DNA of 64,000 nucleotides, taken from NCBI GenBank assembly GCA_025463785.1, contig JAODBD010000005.1, forward strand, positions 1-64,000, in the 5' to 3' direction. The position numbers were made by a program, and so were the translations under genes. The notes under the pieces are model-generated. The model was not told the origin of the DNA, did not search any database, and saw only the letters and a list, made by a program, of their open reading frames with translations. The DNA is from Glaciihabitans sp. (GTDB lineage Bacteria > Actinomycetota > Actinomycetes > Actinomycetales > Microbacteriaceae). Positions 9,656-18,686 of this stretch are shown here, piece after piece (positions within the stretch are counted from its first letter, which is position 1; each line of letters starts with the position of its first letter).

Positions 9656-11566
9656 GTGCCCAGTATTGCCCGCTCGACCACCATCGTCGCTCTCCTGATT
9701 CTCATCGGAGCCCTCATAGCGACTCCGACGGTCGCCTCGGCCGCGACTGCGGTAGTGACGCCCGCGACTCCTGTCGTGACGCCTCAGACGACGCGCTCCG
9801 GCGACGAAATCCATGTCCCGGGAGTGACCGCAACCTTCGCGCGCTCCGGTTCAAGCGTGAAGCGCACCAACAGTGTGGGCGGCGGCAGCAGTGTCGAAAT
9901 GGTCTATGTCAGCGTTGCGGGGGTCACCGGCTCCACCTCAGATGACGTCAATTTCGGGATGTCCGAGTCCGGCATCCAAACACTGATCAGCCAGCTGAAC
10001 AGTTACTGGTCTGCGCAGTCTGGTGGTGCCGTTAACGTCGAACTGGCGGGCTATGAGACGCGATCGCTCGGCGCCAGCTCCTGCTCGCCCAACTCGGTCC
10101 TCAGCGCGGAGGAAGGCAAGGCGTTCGGCGGCCAGTTCGCGAACAACTCCTGGATCGGCACCAATCAGCATCTGCTGGTGCTGACTAAGGAAGCCTGCGG
10201 CCACCAGTCCTTCGCAACCGTCGGCGGCAGCGGTGGCGAAATCTTCTCCGGTAACGGAATATCGACCGCTCTGGGGATGCCATACCTCCTGCATGAATTC
10301 GGCCATAACCTTGGCTTCGAGCACGCCGACGCATCAATCTGCAAGAACACCGGCAGCCTCGACTCGTCGATCGCCAACTTCAGTTTCAGCAGCAACACCT
10401 GCCCGACCACTGAGTATGACGACTACCTCGACATCATGGGATACACGGTCAAGGGCGCAACGCCGAACCTGTCCAGCCCGCAGCGGATCGTCGCCGGCTG
10501 GCTGACCGACTACTCGACCGCGACTGCCTCCGCAGGCTCACGCTCGTTCACCCTCAGCCCGCTGGACGGCGCAACGGGCACGCGCGCGCTCAAGGTCACC
10601 GACCCGATCAGCGGCGAGGTGTACTACCTCGAATACCGGACCCCGCAGGGACGGGACAGGACGAGCGCAGAGTTTCGGTACAGCAACCAGTGCGGTGCCT
10701 CCCACGGCGGCTACCAGATCTGCAACCTCGGAAGCAGCACGTCAACCGGCGTCGTGCGGATCCTGCGGCAACTTCCGTTCCCTGCGGAGTCGGCGAGTGG
10801 GACGACAGTACTCGCCGTCGGCGGCCTGTCCGGATCGAGCGTCAAACGCAATACCCGCATGAAGACCGGACAAACCTTCGTGAACTTCGACCGGGGGTTC
10901 TCGGTAAGGCTGAATTCGCTCAGCGAGGCGGGCGGGGCATCCGTTACCGTCTCCTTTGATCTGCCCGCAACCACGGCGACGACGGTCGTGCTCGACAAGC
11001 CAACGCAGACTTACAGCACGAGCAGCCCAGCCACCGCGCAGGTGACCGTCCAGTCTTCCAAGAGCGAAGTCATCCCAAGCGGAACCGTCGCCTTCTACGA
11101 TGGCACGACGAAACTGTCGACGGTCGCGGTCGACTCCACCGGCGGGGCGGCGTACGCGCTGCCGAGCGCTCTCGCAGTCGGGAGGCACAGCATTACGGCC
11201 AGGTTCACACCGGGCAGCAGCGACCTGGTCGGCTCGACCTCCCACGCGACGACGGTCACGGTATCGAAGATCCCGTCGCACGTGTCGCTGAGCCTCAGGT
11301 CGGCAACGGTCAGCACGGGGCACCACGAGAGCGTCACGGTTACGGTTTCGGCCAACGGGGTATCAGCGCCAACCGGAACACTCACCGCCTACGTCAACGG
11401 CAGATCAGTGGGCAATCACACCCTGACGGCGTCGAGGGCTGGGACGCTCACCTTCTCACTCCCGGTGTTCACGACCAAGGGAACCAAGAAGATCTCGATC
11501 AGCTACCACGGCACCTCACACATCGCGGCCAGCACGTCGGCCACCTCGAGCATGCGGGCGGTCTAG
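9656..11566 (+). CDS. Secreted zinc metalloprotease (metzincin-like) with Ig-like repeats
   Basis: Extracellular protease of 636 residues, counting from GTG 9656, which has a GAAGGA ribosome-binding site 8 nt upstream. A Sec signal peptide covers about residues 1-28 and ends in VASAAT. The catalytic domain has the zinc motif HEFGHNLGFEHAD (starting near residue 213; HExxHxxGxxH plus Asp) and a Met-turn DIMGYT near residue 261, the hallmark of metzincins. The fold is closest to M11/M12-like gametolysin or reprolysin families. The C-terminal about 200 residues form two bacterial Ig-like (Big_3-type) domains, each with a GTVAFYDG or GTLTAYVNG strand, probably for spacing or adhesion. No cell-wall anchor is visible, so it is likely released. 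It converges on rsrA with no clear terminator between them. Confidence 0.85.
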   Translation: MPSIARSTTIVALLILIGALIATPTVASAATAVVTPATPVVTPQTTRSGDEIHVPGVTATFARSGSSVKRTNSVGGGSSVEMVYVSVAGVTGSTSDDVNFGMSESGIQTLISQLNSYWSAQSGGAVNVELAGYETRSLGASSCSPNSVLSAEEGKAFGGQFANNSWIGTNQHLLVLTKEACGHQSFATVGGSGGEIFSGNGISTALGMPYLLHEFGHNLGFEHADASICKNTGSLDSSIANFSFSSNTCPTTEYDDYLDIMGYTVKGATPNLSSPQRIVAGWLTDYSTATASAGSRSFTLSPLDGATGTRALKVTDPISGEVYYLEYRTPQGRDRTSAEFRYSNQCGASHGGYQICNLGSSTSTGVVRILRQLPFPAESASGTTVLAVGGLSGSSVKRNTRMKTGQTFVNFDRGFSVRLNSLSEAGGASVTVSFDLPATTATTVVLDKPTQTYSTSSPATAQVTVQSSKSEVIPSGTVAFYDGTTKLSTVAVDSTGGAAYALPSALAVGRHSITARFTPGSSDLVGSTSHATTVTVSKIPSHVSLSLRSATVSTGHHESVTVTVSANGVSAPTGTLTAYVNGRSVGNHTLTASRAGTLTFSLPVFTTKGTKKISISYHGTSHIAASTSATSSMRAV

Positions 11567-11577
11567 GAAGCGTCAGG

Positions 11578-11814
11578 CTACGCCTGGAGTGCCTCGAGTC
11601 GGGTACGAACCGCGGCCCGCAGGTCGTCGGGCGCCGTCTCCTGGCATGCCTTGCGCACCTTGGCGGTGAGCGTCAGGCCAACGAGGTGCTCGTCAGAGCA
11701 GTCCGCGCAACTCGCGAGGTGATCGCTGATGTCGACGAAGTCCTGCTCGCTCAGTTCCTGGTGCAGGTATTCCTCGAGTTCGGCTTTCGCCTTGTCGCAT
11801 CCACAATCGGTCAT
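11578..11814 (-). CDS. rsrA: Mycothiol-system anti-sigma factor (RsrA-like)
   Basis: Zinc-binding anti-sigma factor of 78 residues that holds SigR inactive until disulfide stress. It carries the ZAS motif HLASCADC (HxxxCxxC) at about residues 32-39 and an upstream cysteine pair (CGC) near the N-terminus. These are the ligand and redox cysteines expected for RsrA/RshA. The start overlaps the sigR stop by 4 nt (ATGA), giving stoichiometric coupled synthesis. Known relatives are oxidised to a disulfide, release Zn2+ and free the sigma factor, which then induces thioredoxin and mycothiol genes. Confidence 0.9.
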   Translation of the reverse strand: MTDCGCDKAKAELEEYLHQELSEQDFVDISDHLASCADCSDEHLVGLTLTAKVRKACQETAPDDLRAAVRTRLEALQA

Positions 11815-12491
11815 TTCTTAACTCCAGAAAGGTCGTTCGCTGGCGTGACAATGCCGCGCTCGCGCGCGTAGTCCGCCAGGAGTTCCCGCAGCATCCGTCG
11901 ACCGCGGTGCAGGCGGCTCATGACGGTTCCAACGGGTGTTTTCATGATGTCGGCGATCTCCTGGTAGGAGAAGCCTTCGACGTCGGCGAAGTAAACGGCC
12001 ATACGAAAGTCTTCCGGGATGGCCTGAAGGGCGTCCTTGACAGCACTGTCGGGAAGATGGTCGATCGCTTCGGCTTCAGCCGAACGACCCGAGGTAGCCG
12101 TAGCAGATTCTGCACTGCCGAGCTGCCAGTCCTCGAGGTCGTCGATTGTGCCCTGATAGGGGTTCCGCTGATTCTTGCGGTAGTTGTTGATGAAGGTATT
12201 CGTCTGGATGCGATACAGCCAGGCTTTGAGATTGGTGCCCTGCTGGAACTGCCCGAACGCCTGGAAGGCCTTCACGAAGGTCTCCTGGACGAGGTCCGCG
12301 GCATCCGCCGGATTGCGCGTCAGGCGCATGGCCGCCGCGTAGAGCTGATCCATAAACGGAAGGGCCTGCTCCTCAAAAAGAGCGCGCGGGTCTTCTGGTT
12401 CGGTCGGTCCTGGCGCTGCGGTGTCAGTCATCAACGCCAATTCTAGGGTCTCGATGATTTCACGCTCTGTCAGTACGGTGGGAGCTGGCAC
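11811..12491 (-). CDS. sigR: ECF sigma factor SigR/SigH family
   Basis: RNA polymerase sigma factor of 226 residues. Region 2 includes [17 protein letters not shown] (about residues 63-79). Region 4 holds the helix-turn-helix [19 protein letters not shown] (about 174-192). The GTG start at 12491 is preceded by GAAAGGAAC at proper spacing. A second in-frame start (MTDTAAPG, 12428) could yield a shorter form; Streptomyces SigR is known to have two isoforms. It is co-transcribed with the anti-sigma gene and sits behind its own GGAAT-N18-GTT promoter. Confidence 0.92.
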   Translation of the reverse strand: MPAPTVLTEREIIETLELALMTDTAAPGPTEPEDPRALFEEQALPFMDQLYAAAMRLTRNPADAADLVQETFVKAFQAFGQFQQGTNLKAWLYRIQTNTFINNYRKNQRNPYQGTIDDLEDWQLGSAESATATSGRSAEAEAIDHLPDSAVKDALQAIPEDFRMAVYFADVEGFSYQEIADIMKTPVGTVMSRLHRGRRMLRELLADYARERGIVTPANDLSGVKK

Positions 12492-12534
12492 TGCGTTCCT
12501 TTCATCTTCGCGAACCGGTTATGACATCACAGAT

Positions 12535-12560
12535 AACCGCGCTCCCCCGCCCGCTATTCC
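12535..12560 (-). promoter_or_regulatory. SigR-type promoter upstream of sigR
   Basis: On the minus strand GGAAT (12560-12556) is followed by exactly 18 bases and GTT (12537-12535). This matches the SigR/SigH consensus GGGAAT-N18-GTT and lies 44 nt upstream of the sigR GTG. Autoregulation of sigR is established in relatives; here it is inferred from the match. Confidence 0.75.
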
Positions 12561-12598
12561 GCGCCCTCTGGCGTCGCTGCCGTTACGCTTGATTCCCA

Positions 12599-14002
12599 AT
12601 GGCCATATCAAAGATCGCGAAGCCGCAATTCAACCCGTATGGGGATGACCGGCCGGTGCCCGCAGACCAGTCCGGCCCGTGGCCTGCCCCACTCGCATCC
12701 GGCCCGCTGGCAGCCACGATCCAACTGCCCGGTTCGAAGAGCCTCACCAACCGCGAGCTGATTCTCGCCTCCGTGGCGGCCGGACCGAGCCTCCTGCGCT
12801 CGCCGCTTCACTCACGAGACACCGCGCTCATGATCCAGGGCCTTCGCGCGCTCGGCGTCAGCATCGAGGAGGTTGCCGGCGCTGGAATGTACGGGCCAGA
12901 CCTGCTCATCACCCCGGGCGAGCTTGAGGGCGGCGTCTCAATCGACTGCGGCCTCGCCGGCACGGTCATGCGTTTTCTGCCGCCGCTTGCTGCTCTCGCC
13001 CTGGGTCCCGTCGCGTTCGACGGCGATCCGCATGCTCGCACGCGCCCCATGCGAGCCATGCTGAACGCCCTCCGCGATCTCGGCATCGACGTTAACGACG
13101 ACGGTCGTGGCGCGCTGCCGTTCAGCCTGTACGGCACGGGCTCGGTCGAGGGCGGCGAGTTCACGATTGATGCGTCCGCCTCCAGCCAGTTCGTGTCGGG
13201 ATTGCTCCTCGTTGCTCCGCGATTCACGAACGGCCTCGTTCTGCGTCACACGGGTGACCGCCTGCCGAGCCTGCCGCACATCGAGATGACCATAGCGACG
13301 CTGGCCGCGCGAGGAGTCGTTGTCGAGACGCCGGAACCGGGGACCTGGGTGGTTTCGGCATCCGAAATTCAGCCTCGGGATGTCGATATCGAACCGGACC
13401 TGTCGAACGCGGGCCCGTTCCTCGCCGCCGCTCTCGTGGCGGGCGGTTCCGTCACGGTGTCGGGCTGGCCCGAGCACACCACGCAGGTTGGAGCGCAGAT
13501 GGCGAGCATCCTTGAGCGCATGGGTGGAACGGTGAATTTCGAGGCCACGGGTGACGGCATCGGCGAGCTCACCGTCGCCGGCGCCGGCACCATCACCGGC
13601 ATTGAGCTCGATGAGGCGAGCGAACTCGCGCCGACGGTCGCCGCTGTCGCTGCTCTCGCAAGCACCGAGACCCGGCTCACCGGCATCGCGCACCTGCGCG
13701 GGCACGAGACCGATCGACTCGCGGCGCTTGCCGCCGAGATCAACGGTTTCGGCGGCGATGTGACAGAGACGGATGACGGCCTCATCATCCGTCCGGCCAC
13801 CCTGCATGGCGGGCTATGGCACGCCTATGCCGACCACCGGATGGCGACAGCCGGCGCGATCATTGGCCTGGCAGTGCCGGGCGTCGAGATCGACGACATC
13901 GAGTCGACCGCCAAGACGCTGCCGCAGTTCGCCGCGCTGTGGACGGGGCAGCAGTTCCGCGGGGTCAGAGCCACACCCTCGCGGGAGCTGCCCGCGCTAT
14001 GA
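12599..14002 (+). CDS. aroA: 3-phosphoshikimate 1-carboxyvinyltransferase (EPSP synthase)
   Basis: Sixth step of the shikimate pathway: phosphoenolpyruvate plus shikimate 3-phosphate to EPSP. The 467-residue protein shows the N-terminal signature [15 protein letters not shown] (about residues 43-57), the [11 protein letters not shown] stretch and the C-terminal [10 protein letters not shown] and [10 protein letters not shown] motifs of the two-domain inside-out barrel. It is slightly long because of about 35 extra N-terminal residues before the first conserved block. ATG 12599 is the earliest start, and a later one cannot be excluded. Its stop overlaps the rsgA start (ATGA). Confidence 0.95.
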   Translation: MAISKIAKPQFNPYGDDRPVPADQSGPWPAPLASGPLAATIQLPGSKSLTNRELILASVAAGPSLLRSPLHSRDTALMIQGLRALGVSIEEVAGAGMYGPDLLITPGELEGGVSIDCGLAGTVMRFLPPLAALALGPVAFDGDPHARTRPMRAMLNALRDLGIDVNDDGRGALPFSLYGTGSVEGGEFTIDASASSQFVSGLLLVAPRFTNGLVLRHTGDRLPSLPHIEMTIATLAARGVVVETPEPGTWVVSASEIQPRDVDIEPDLSNAGPFLAAALVAGGSVTVSGWPEHTTQVGAQMASILERMGGTVNFEATGDGIGELTVAGAGTITGIELDEASELAPTVAAVAALASTETRLTGIAHLRGHETDRLAALAAEINGFGGDVTETDDGLIIRPATLHGGLWHAYADHRMATAGAIIGLAVPGVEIDDIESTAKTLPQFAALWTGQQFRGVRATPSRELPAL

Positions 14003-15027
14003 GCTGGCTGTCGGACGACGACGAGACTCGGGAGTACGACGAGTACGACGACTCCTCGGCGCGCGTTCGACCCAATCCGAAGGGCAACAAGCCGCGCACG
14101 AAGACTCGTCCAGCCCACGAGAATGCGGTAGTCGGCCGGGTCTACGCGGTCGACCGCGGACGATTCAGTGTTCTCGTCGGCGAAGGAACGGCAGACGAGC
14201 ACACGGTCTCGGCGACCAAGGCCCGAGAACTCGGTCGACACTCGATCGTCACCAACGACTTCGTCAACGTTGTCGGAGACACGACGGGCGATGAGGGCAG
14301 CCTCGCGCGCGTCGTCAGCGTGCAGGAACGCACGAGCCTGCTGCGAAGAAGCGCGGACGACACGGATGCCATCGAACGCATCATCGTCGCCAACGCCGAC
14401 CAGATGCTCATCGTTGTCGCCGCGGCGAACCCCGAGCCACGCCCGCGGCTCGTCGACCGTTATCTCGTCGCTGCCTACGATGCCGGAATCAAGCCCATCC
14501 TGGTTCTCACCAAGACCGACCTCGCAGACCCGACCGAGTTTCTCGCTAACTTCGCGGGCCTCGAATTGCGGGTGATTCGCAGCCGGTCGGATGAGTTTCC
14601 GCTCGAAGAACTCACGGAGATGCTGCAGGGCCACACGACGGTGGCAGTCGGACACTCGGGCGTCGGCAAGTCGACCCTCGTGAACGCACTTGTGCCGGAT
14701 GCGAACCGCGCCGTCGGCGTCGTGAACACGGTGACCGGGCGTGGTCGGCACACCTCGTCCTCGACTATCTCGTACCGGATTGGAACAGGCTGGATTGTCG
14801 ATACACCGGGCGTCCGCTCGTTCGGGCTGGGTCACATCAACCCCGACAACATCCTGAAGTCCTTCGCTGATCTTGCGGCGATCGCCGAGGACTGCCCGCG
14901 CGGCTGTACGCATCTTCCGGACGCGCCAGACTGCGCGATCATCGAGGCGGCCGCGCGCGGCGAACTGGGCGCGATCGGGGAACTGCGGCTCGACTCCCTG
15001 CAGCGCCTGCTGACCACTCTGGCCTAA
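13999..15027 (+). CDS. rsgA: Ribosome small-subunit-dependent GTPase A
   Basis: Circularly permuted GTPase that checks late 30S subunit maturation (342 residues from ATG 13999, which overlaps the aroA stop). It has an OB-fold N-terminal domain. GTPase motifs appear in permuted order: TKTD (G4), then GHSGVGKST (G1) and DTPG (G3). A C-terminal zinc-binding knuckle reads [14 protein letters not shown]. The first about 45 residues are a charged tail with a repeated acidic EYDEYDD. The aroA-rsgA-hisN order is common in Actinobacteria. Confidence 0.94.
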   Translation: MSWLSDDDETREYDEYDDSSARVRPNPKGNKPRTKTRPAHENAVVGRVYAVDRGRFSVLVGEGTADEHTVSATKARELGRHSIVTNDFVNVVGDTTGDEGSLARVVSVQERTSLLRRSADDTDAIERIIVANADQMLIVVAAANPEPRPRLVDRYLVAAYDAGIKPILVLTKTDLADPTEFLANFAGLELRVIRSRSDEFPLEELTEMLQGHTTVAVGHSGVGKSTLVNALVPDANRAVGVVNTVTGRGRHTSSSTISYRIGTGWIVDTPGVRSFGLGHINPDNILKSFADLAAIAEDCPRGCTHLPDAPDCAIIEAAARGELGAIGELRLDSLQRLLTTLA

Positions 15028-15040
15028 TACTCTTGAACCC

Positions 15041-15844
15041 GTGACCGACTACTCCCTCGCTGACGACCTCTCGTTTGCCCTCGCATTGGCGGCCGAAGCC
15101 GACCTCATCTCGCTGGATCGGTATCGATCGCTCGATCTGGTGGTGACGACCAAGCCCGACCGCACGCCCGTGACGGATGCCGACCAGGCGGTCGAACGCC
15201 TCATCCGAGAGCGCATTGAGGCGAGCCGTCCGCACGACACGATCCTCGGCGAGGAGTACGGCGGCGATCGCCAGCCCGGGCGACAGTGGATCATCGATCC
15301 AATCGACGGCACGGCCAACTTCATGCGCGGCGTTCCGATCTGGGGCACACTGATCGCTCTCGCGATCGACGGCGTGCCGATGGTCGGCGTCGTCAGTTCC
15401 CCCGCGCTCGGCAAGCGCTGGTGGGCCGCGCGGGGTCACGGTGCGTGGAGCGAGGCCGACGGGGGCGAGCCCATGCCCCTGAAAGTCAGCGGGGTCGCAG
15501 AGTTGGCCGACGCATCCCTCAGTTACAACAGCCTTCGAGGTTGGGATGACGAGGGTCGACTCGACGACGTCATCGCCCTCTCGCGGGCCGTCTGGCGTTC
15601 CCGCGCCATCGGCGACATGTGGTCGTACATGCTGCTCGCCGAGGGCGCGTTGGACATCGTAGGTGAGTTCGATCTGAAGCCGTACGACGTTGCGGCGCTC
15701 ATCCCGATCATCGAGGAGGCGGGCGGCCGGTTCACCTCAGTGACGGGCGAAGACGGGCCGTGGCAGAACAGCGCGCTGGCGACCAACGGCGTCCTGCATG
15801 ACGCGACGCTCACGCATCTGCGGGGAACCTTCCAGCATCGCTAA
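15041..15844 (+). CDS. hisN: Histidinol-phosphatase, inositol-monophosphatase family
   Basis: Mg2+-dependent phosphatase of the IMPase superfamily (267 residues, GTG start). Metal-binding motifs are visible: GEEYGG (about residues 69-74), WIIDPIDGTANFMRG (about 85-99) and the C-terminal DLKPYDVAALIPIIEEAGG. Proteins in this position next to aroA and rsgA in Actinobacteria are the HisN-type histidinol-phosphatases of histidine synthesis. Inositol monophosphatase or another sugar phosphatase is the alternative. It follows rsgA by 13 nt in the same direction. Confidence 0.82.
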   Translation: MTDYSLADDLSFALALAAEADLISLDRYRSLDLVVTTKPDRTPVTDADQAVERLIRERIEASRPHDTILGEEYGGDRQPGRQWIIDPIDGTANFMRGVPIWGTLIALAIDGVPMVGVVSSPALGKRWWAARGHGAWSEADGGEPMPLKVSGVAELADASLSYNSLRGWDDEGRLDDVIALSRAVWRSRAIGDMWSYMLLAEGALDIVGEFDLKPYDVAALIPIIEEAGGRFTSVTGEDGPWQNSALATNGVLHDATLTHLRGTFQHR

Positions 15845-15853
15845 GGTGAGCGC

Positions 15854-16366
15854 GTGACTTTTGTAACCCGTGAGGCCAACCTGCCATTGCGCAAGCGCCC
15901 GGTCGACATCTTCTTCATCTGCATTTTCGCGATTTTCATTGTGACCTGCATCATCAGCGACTCCGTCGAGGGCCTCGGTATTCCGCAGGTCGCCCACTCG
16001 ACCAACCTGCTCGCACAGTGGAACTACACCTACGCATCGCACTATGACCCGCTCTACCAGCGCGAAGACGTGTGGCTACGGTTCATCTCGGGAACGTCGG
16101 CGTTCCTGTACCTGCCGTTCTACGTCATCCTGATCATTTCGCTGGTCAAGGGCTGGAACCGCATCCAGCTCTTCGCGGTCATCTACGCGACCATGATCAT
16201 CAGCCTGACGGCCATACCGATCTTCGGAGACGAGTTCTTCGGGCCCGCACTGGATCGCACCCCCAACCCCGGTGTGTTCCTGCTGTATAACGGGCCGTAC
16301 GTCGTGATTCCGCTGATCTTGCTGCTCAGGATGCGGAAGCCCCTGCCGTTCCAGCGCAAGTTTTAG
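15854..16366 (+). CDS. EXPERA/emopamil-binding-like membrane protein
   Basis: Integral membrane protein of 170 residues with four predicted transmembrane segments (about residues 18-38, 78-98, 103-123 and 143-160). The stretch YDPLYQREDVWLRF between the first and second segments resembles the EXPERA domain of TMEM97/EBP-like proteins. Their eukaryotic members bind sterols; the bacterial role is unknown. GTG start, 9 nt after hisN and 2 nt before gluconokinase, so it is probably co-transcribed with both. Confidence 0.65.
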   Translation: MTFVTREANLPLRKRPVDIFFICIFAIFIVTCIISDSVEGLGIPQVAHSTNLLAQWNYTYASHYDPLYQREDVWLRFISGTSAFLYLPFYVILIISLVKGWNRIQLFAVIYATMIISLTAIPIFGDEFFGPALDRTPNPGVFLLYNGPYVVIPLILLLRMRKPLPFQRKF

Positions 16367-16368
16367 TC

Positions 16369-16887
16369 ATGCCCATCTCGCTCCCCGTGGTGCTCGTGAT
16401 CATGGGGGTTTCGGGCTCTGGCAAGTCCACGGTCGGGATGCTGCTGGCTCGGCGGCTCGGCTGGCCGTTCGAGGAGGGCGACTCGCTGCATCCCGCGGCC
16501 AACGTCGCGAAGATGGCGGCCGGGCATCCGCTGACCGACGAGGATCGCTGGCCCTGGCTTGAGAAGGTGGCCGACTGGGCCGACGAGCAGCTCGAGGCGG
16601 GCCTCAGCGGTGTCATCACCTGCTCGGCGCTCAAGCGGTCCTATCGCGACCTCATCAACCGACGCGGCACGGGGGTCGACTTCGTGTATCTGAAGGTGAG
16701 TAGGGCAGAACTCGAGGCGCGCGTAGCCCACCGTCCCGGACACTTCATGCCCGCGTCACTGCTCGATAGCCAACTCGAGGCGCTCGAGGAGCCGGGCGAC
16801 GACGAACCCGGCATCCGTGTGGACGCCGGGCCCGATCCATCCGCCGTCGTCGACCGTATTATTGCCGAGCTTGGTCTGCCGTCCTAA
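16369..16887 (+). CDS. gntK: Gluconokinase
   Basis: Thermoresistant-type gluconokinase of 172 residues, phosphorylating gluconate to 6-phosphogluconate for the pentose phosphate pathway. The Walker A motif is MGVSGSGKST (about residues 12-21). It is followed by the family block EEGDSLHPAANVAKMAAGHPL, which binds substrate, and by a lid segment VAHRPGHFMPASLLDSQLEALE. Length and motif order fit the P-loop GntK family. Its stop codon overlaps the stop of the convergent downstream gene by three bases. Confidence 0.9.
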   Translation: MPISLPVVLVIMGVSGSGKSTVGMLLARRLGWPFEEGDSLHPAANVAKMAAGHPLTDEDRWPWLEKVADWADEQLEAGLSGVITCSALKRSYRDLINRRGTGVDFVYLKVSRAELEARVAHRPGHFMPASLLDSQLEALEEPGDDEPGIRVDAGPDPSAVVDRIIAELGLPS

Positions 16888-17213
16888 GCCGCGAGCGAGA
16901 CGGCCCTGTCGGCCTGCGTGACCCTCAGGAACGCGATGCGACCGCAGTCGAGAATGAGGTGCACGCGGTCACCGCGTGAGGACTCGATGACGGCTTCTGA
17001 ATCCATCGCGTAGATGACATCCCAGCCGTCGGCATCCTGAAACACAGCGCTCGTGGCGAGCAGCTCGCTGATGCCGTCTGCGCCGCGGAAGCGGACGTCT
17101 GCCTCAACGCCGACGACGCTGAGCGCGAGCCCGCGGCGCAGTTGCGCGCTATCCCCGTGCATAACTCCGGATAGAAAATCTGAAACCGCATCCGGTAGGG
17201 CGTGTCGTGACAT
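16884..17213 (-). CDS. Small NTF2/SnoaL-like protein, function unknown
   Basis: Hypothetical protein of 109 residues with alternating short strands, for example the pattern around GVEADVRFRGADGISELL. It resembles the compact SnoaL/NTF2 cone fold, but no catalytic residues can be assigned. ATG 17213 has a GAAAGG ribosome-binding site. It lies 60 nt downstream of the MFS exporter on the same strand and may be its second operon gene. Family assignment is tentative. Confidence 0.5.
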   Translation of the reverse strand: MSRHALPDAVSDFLSGVMHGDSAQLRRGLALSVVGVEADVRFRGADGISELLATSAVFQDADGWDVIYAMDSEAVIESSRGDRVHLILDCGRIAFLRVTQADRAVSLAA

Positions 17214-17273
17214 GTTGGGGCCTTTCGTCAGGAGTTATGAACCGCGCGGGGCGGCGCGAGGGTTTGGGTTTGG

Positions 17274-18581
17274 CTAGGCGGAGGTGGCCGCGGCAGTGGC
17301 GGAGGTGGCGGTAGTAGTGGTGGCGGAGGTGGCGGCGCGGCGGGCCTGGCGCAGTTGGGTGAACAGTCCGACAAGAGCCGCGAGCAGGATGGCTGCACCG
17401 TACGCGAGGACGGTTGGCAGGAGCCCAAGCGGCCCCACGAGCTGGCCAGTGATGATGGCCGGGATGCCGAACGACAGGTAGGCGACCAGGAACACGCCTG
17501 CGAACAGCTCGGCACGTTCATGCGGCTGAGCGAGTGGCCCGAGGATGCGCATCGCCCCCGAGAACGACGCACCGAAGCCGATGCCGCCGATGACGCCGCC
17601 CAACCACAGCAGTGGAAGAACCTGGAACGCGATCCCGGCCACGATGACGGCCGTGCCGACGAGCACACCCACTCCTCCGATCAGCGTCGTGCGACGCGGC
17701 GTGAACCGACCGAGCACGAATCCGACGATCGCAGCAGAGCCGGGTTCAAGGAACGCGGTTGCGCCATTCACGAACCCGCTGTCGATGTGGAAGATGTTCC
17801 GGATGATCGTGGGGGCGAGCCCCATGAACAGTGCCGCGAGCATCCACGCAGCCAGATGCACCGGAATTGCGGCAGCGAATTCACTTCGCGCCACCCGCGG
17901 AACCCGTACACGCGGAGCGAGCGAGCGCAGCGCCCCCGGCCTGGTTGTCACCGTCTCCCGAGAAAACACGGCCACCAGAATGCCCACGAAGACGATCGCG
18001 GCAAGCGCGGTGAAGACCATTGCGTCAGCGGCCTGGTTGAACTGCACCGCGATGCCCGTAAGCAAAGCACCGAGCCCAAGGCCACCCGCCGGCGCCGTGC
18101 TGCCGATGATCGTGCCGAGCTTCTTGTAGCGGTCCGGCGCCAGCTCAACTACGGACGCCGAGAAGGCACTCGTGGCGGCGCCCGTCGCGACCCCCTGAAT
18201 CACGCGGGCGATGATGATCCACTCGATGTTGGGCGCGAAAACGAAGAGCAGCATGGCGCCGAATTCGACTATGAGCGCTGCGATCAACACCGGACGACGG
18301 CCGATGAAGTCGGACAGCGACCCGACGACGATGAGGGATGCGATGAGCCCGACTGCGTACGCAGCGAATGCCACCGTCAGCAAACCCGCTGGGAATCCCC
18401 ATTCCTGCTGGAACTGGACGAGCAACGGTGTTGGCGCGCCGGCCGCGAGGTACATGCTGGCGTAGGCGAGGGCGACGCCCGCAAAGGCTGCCGTGCGCGG
18501 CAGGGTCGGCCGCGAACGCTTGACGGGTGGGCGCGGCATGGCAATCGCAGCCGTTGATGGGCTTTCGATGGCAGTCGACAT
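17274..18581 (-). CDS. MFS transporter controlled by divergent TetR regulator
   Basis: Major facilitator superfamily protein of 435 residues with about 12 hydrophobic segments. The loop 2-3 signature SLSDFIGRRPVL is typical of drug/H+ antiporter-type MFS. AGGAG precedes ATG 18581. The last about 25 residues are a low-complexity Ala/Thr/Ser tail encoded by GTGGCGG-type repeats at 17278-17335. It is divergent from a TetR gene, and one of two 22-bp operators covers its presumed -10 element. This implies repression until a ligand, probably a toxic compound, is bound. The substrate is unknown. Confidence 0.85.
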   Translation of the reverse strand: MSTAIESPSTAAIAMPRPPVKRSRPTLPRTAAFAGVALAYASMYLAAGAPTPLLVQFQQEWGFPAGLLTVAFAAYAVGLIASLIVVGSLSDFIGRRPVLIAALIVEFGAMLLFVFAPNIEWIIIARVIQGVATGAATSAFSASVVELAPDRYKKLGTIIGSTAPAGGLGLGALLTGIAVQFNQAADAMVFTALAAIVFVGILVAVFSRETVTTRPGALRSLAPRVRVPRVARSEFAAAIPVHLAAWMLAALFMGLAPTIIRNIFHIDSGFVNGATAFLEPGSAAIVGFVLGRFTPRRTTLIGGVGVLVGTAVIVAGIAFQVLPLLWLGGVIGGIGFGASFSGAMRILGPLAQPHERAELFAGVFLVAYLSFGIPAIITGQLVGPLGLLPTVLAYGAAILLAALVGLFTQLRQARRAATSATTTTATSATAAATSA

Positions 18582-18591
18582 CCGAATCTCC

Positions 18592-18613
18592 TAAAGCAAT
18601 TATGTTTGCGTTA
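18592..18613. promoter_or_regulatory. TetR-type operator O1 (MFS side)
   Basis: 22-bp palindrome of form TAAnGCAA-N6-TTGCnTTA. It overlaps a CATAAT hexamer on the minus strand (18604-18599), the likely -10 of the MFS gene, and lies 10 nt upstream of its start. The same pattern recurs at 18639-18660. Confidence 0.72.
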
Positions 18614-18638
18614 CTCGACGGTACATCCGCTGCGCCAT

Positions 18639-18660
18639 TAATGCAAATGAAATTGCTTTA
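18639..18660. promoter_or_regulatory. TetR-type operator O2 (regulator side)
   Basis: Second copy of TAAnGCAA-N6-TTGCnTTA, centred 47 bp from O1. It overlaps the presumed -35 (TTGCTT, 18653-18658) of the tetR promoter, whose -10 is TACAAT at 18675-18680 with 16-bp spacing. Autorepression of the regulator is inferred. Confidence 0.72.
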
Positions 18661-18686
18661 GCCGAAAATCGAGGTACAATGGCGAG

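Noticed and set aside
17355-18557. 400-codon plus-strand open frame opposite the MFS gene
   Set aside because: Composition (Arg, Asp, His, Glu repeats) is that of an antisense shadow; the minus frame has clear MFS motifs and transmembrane segments.
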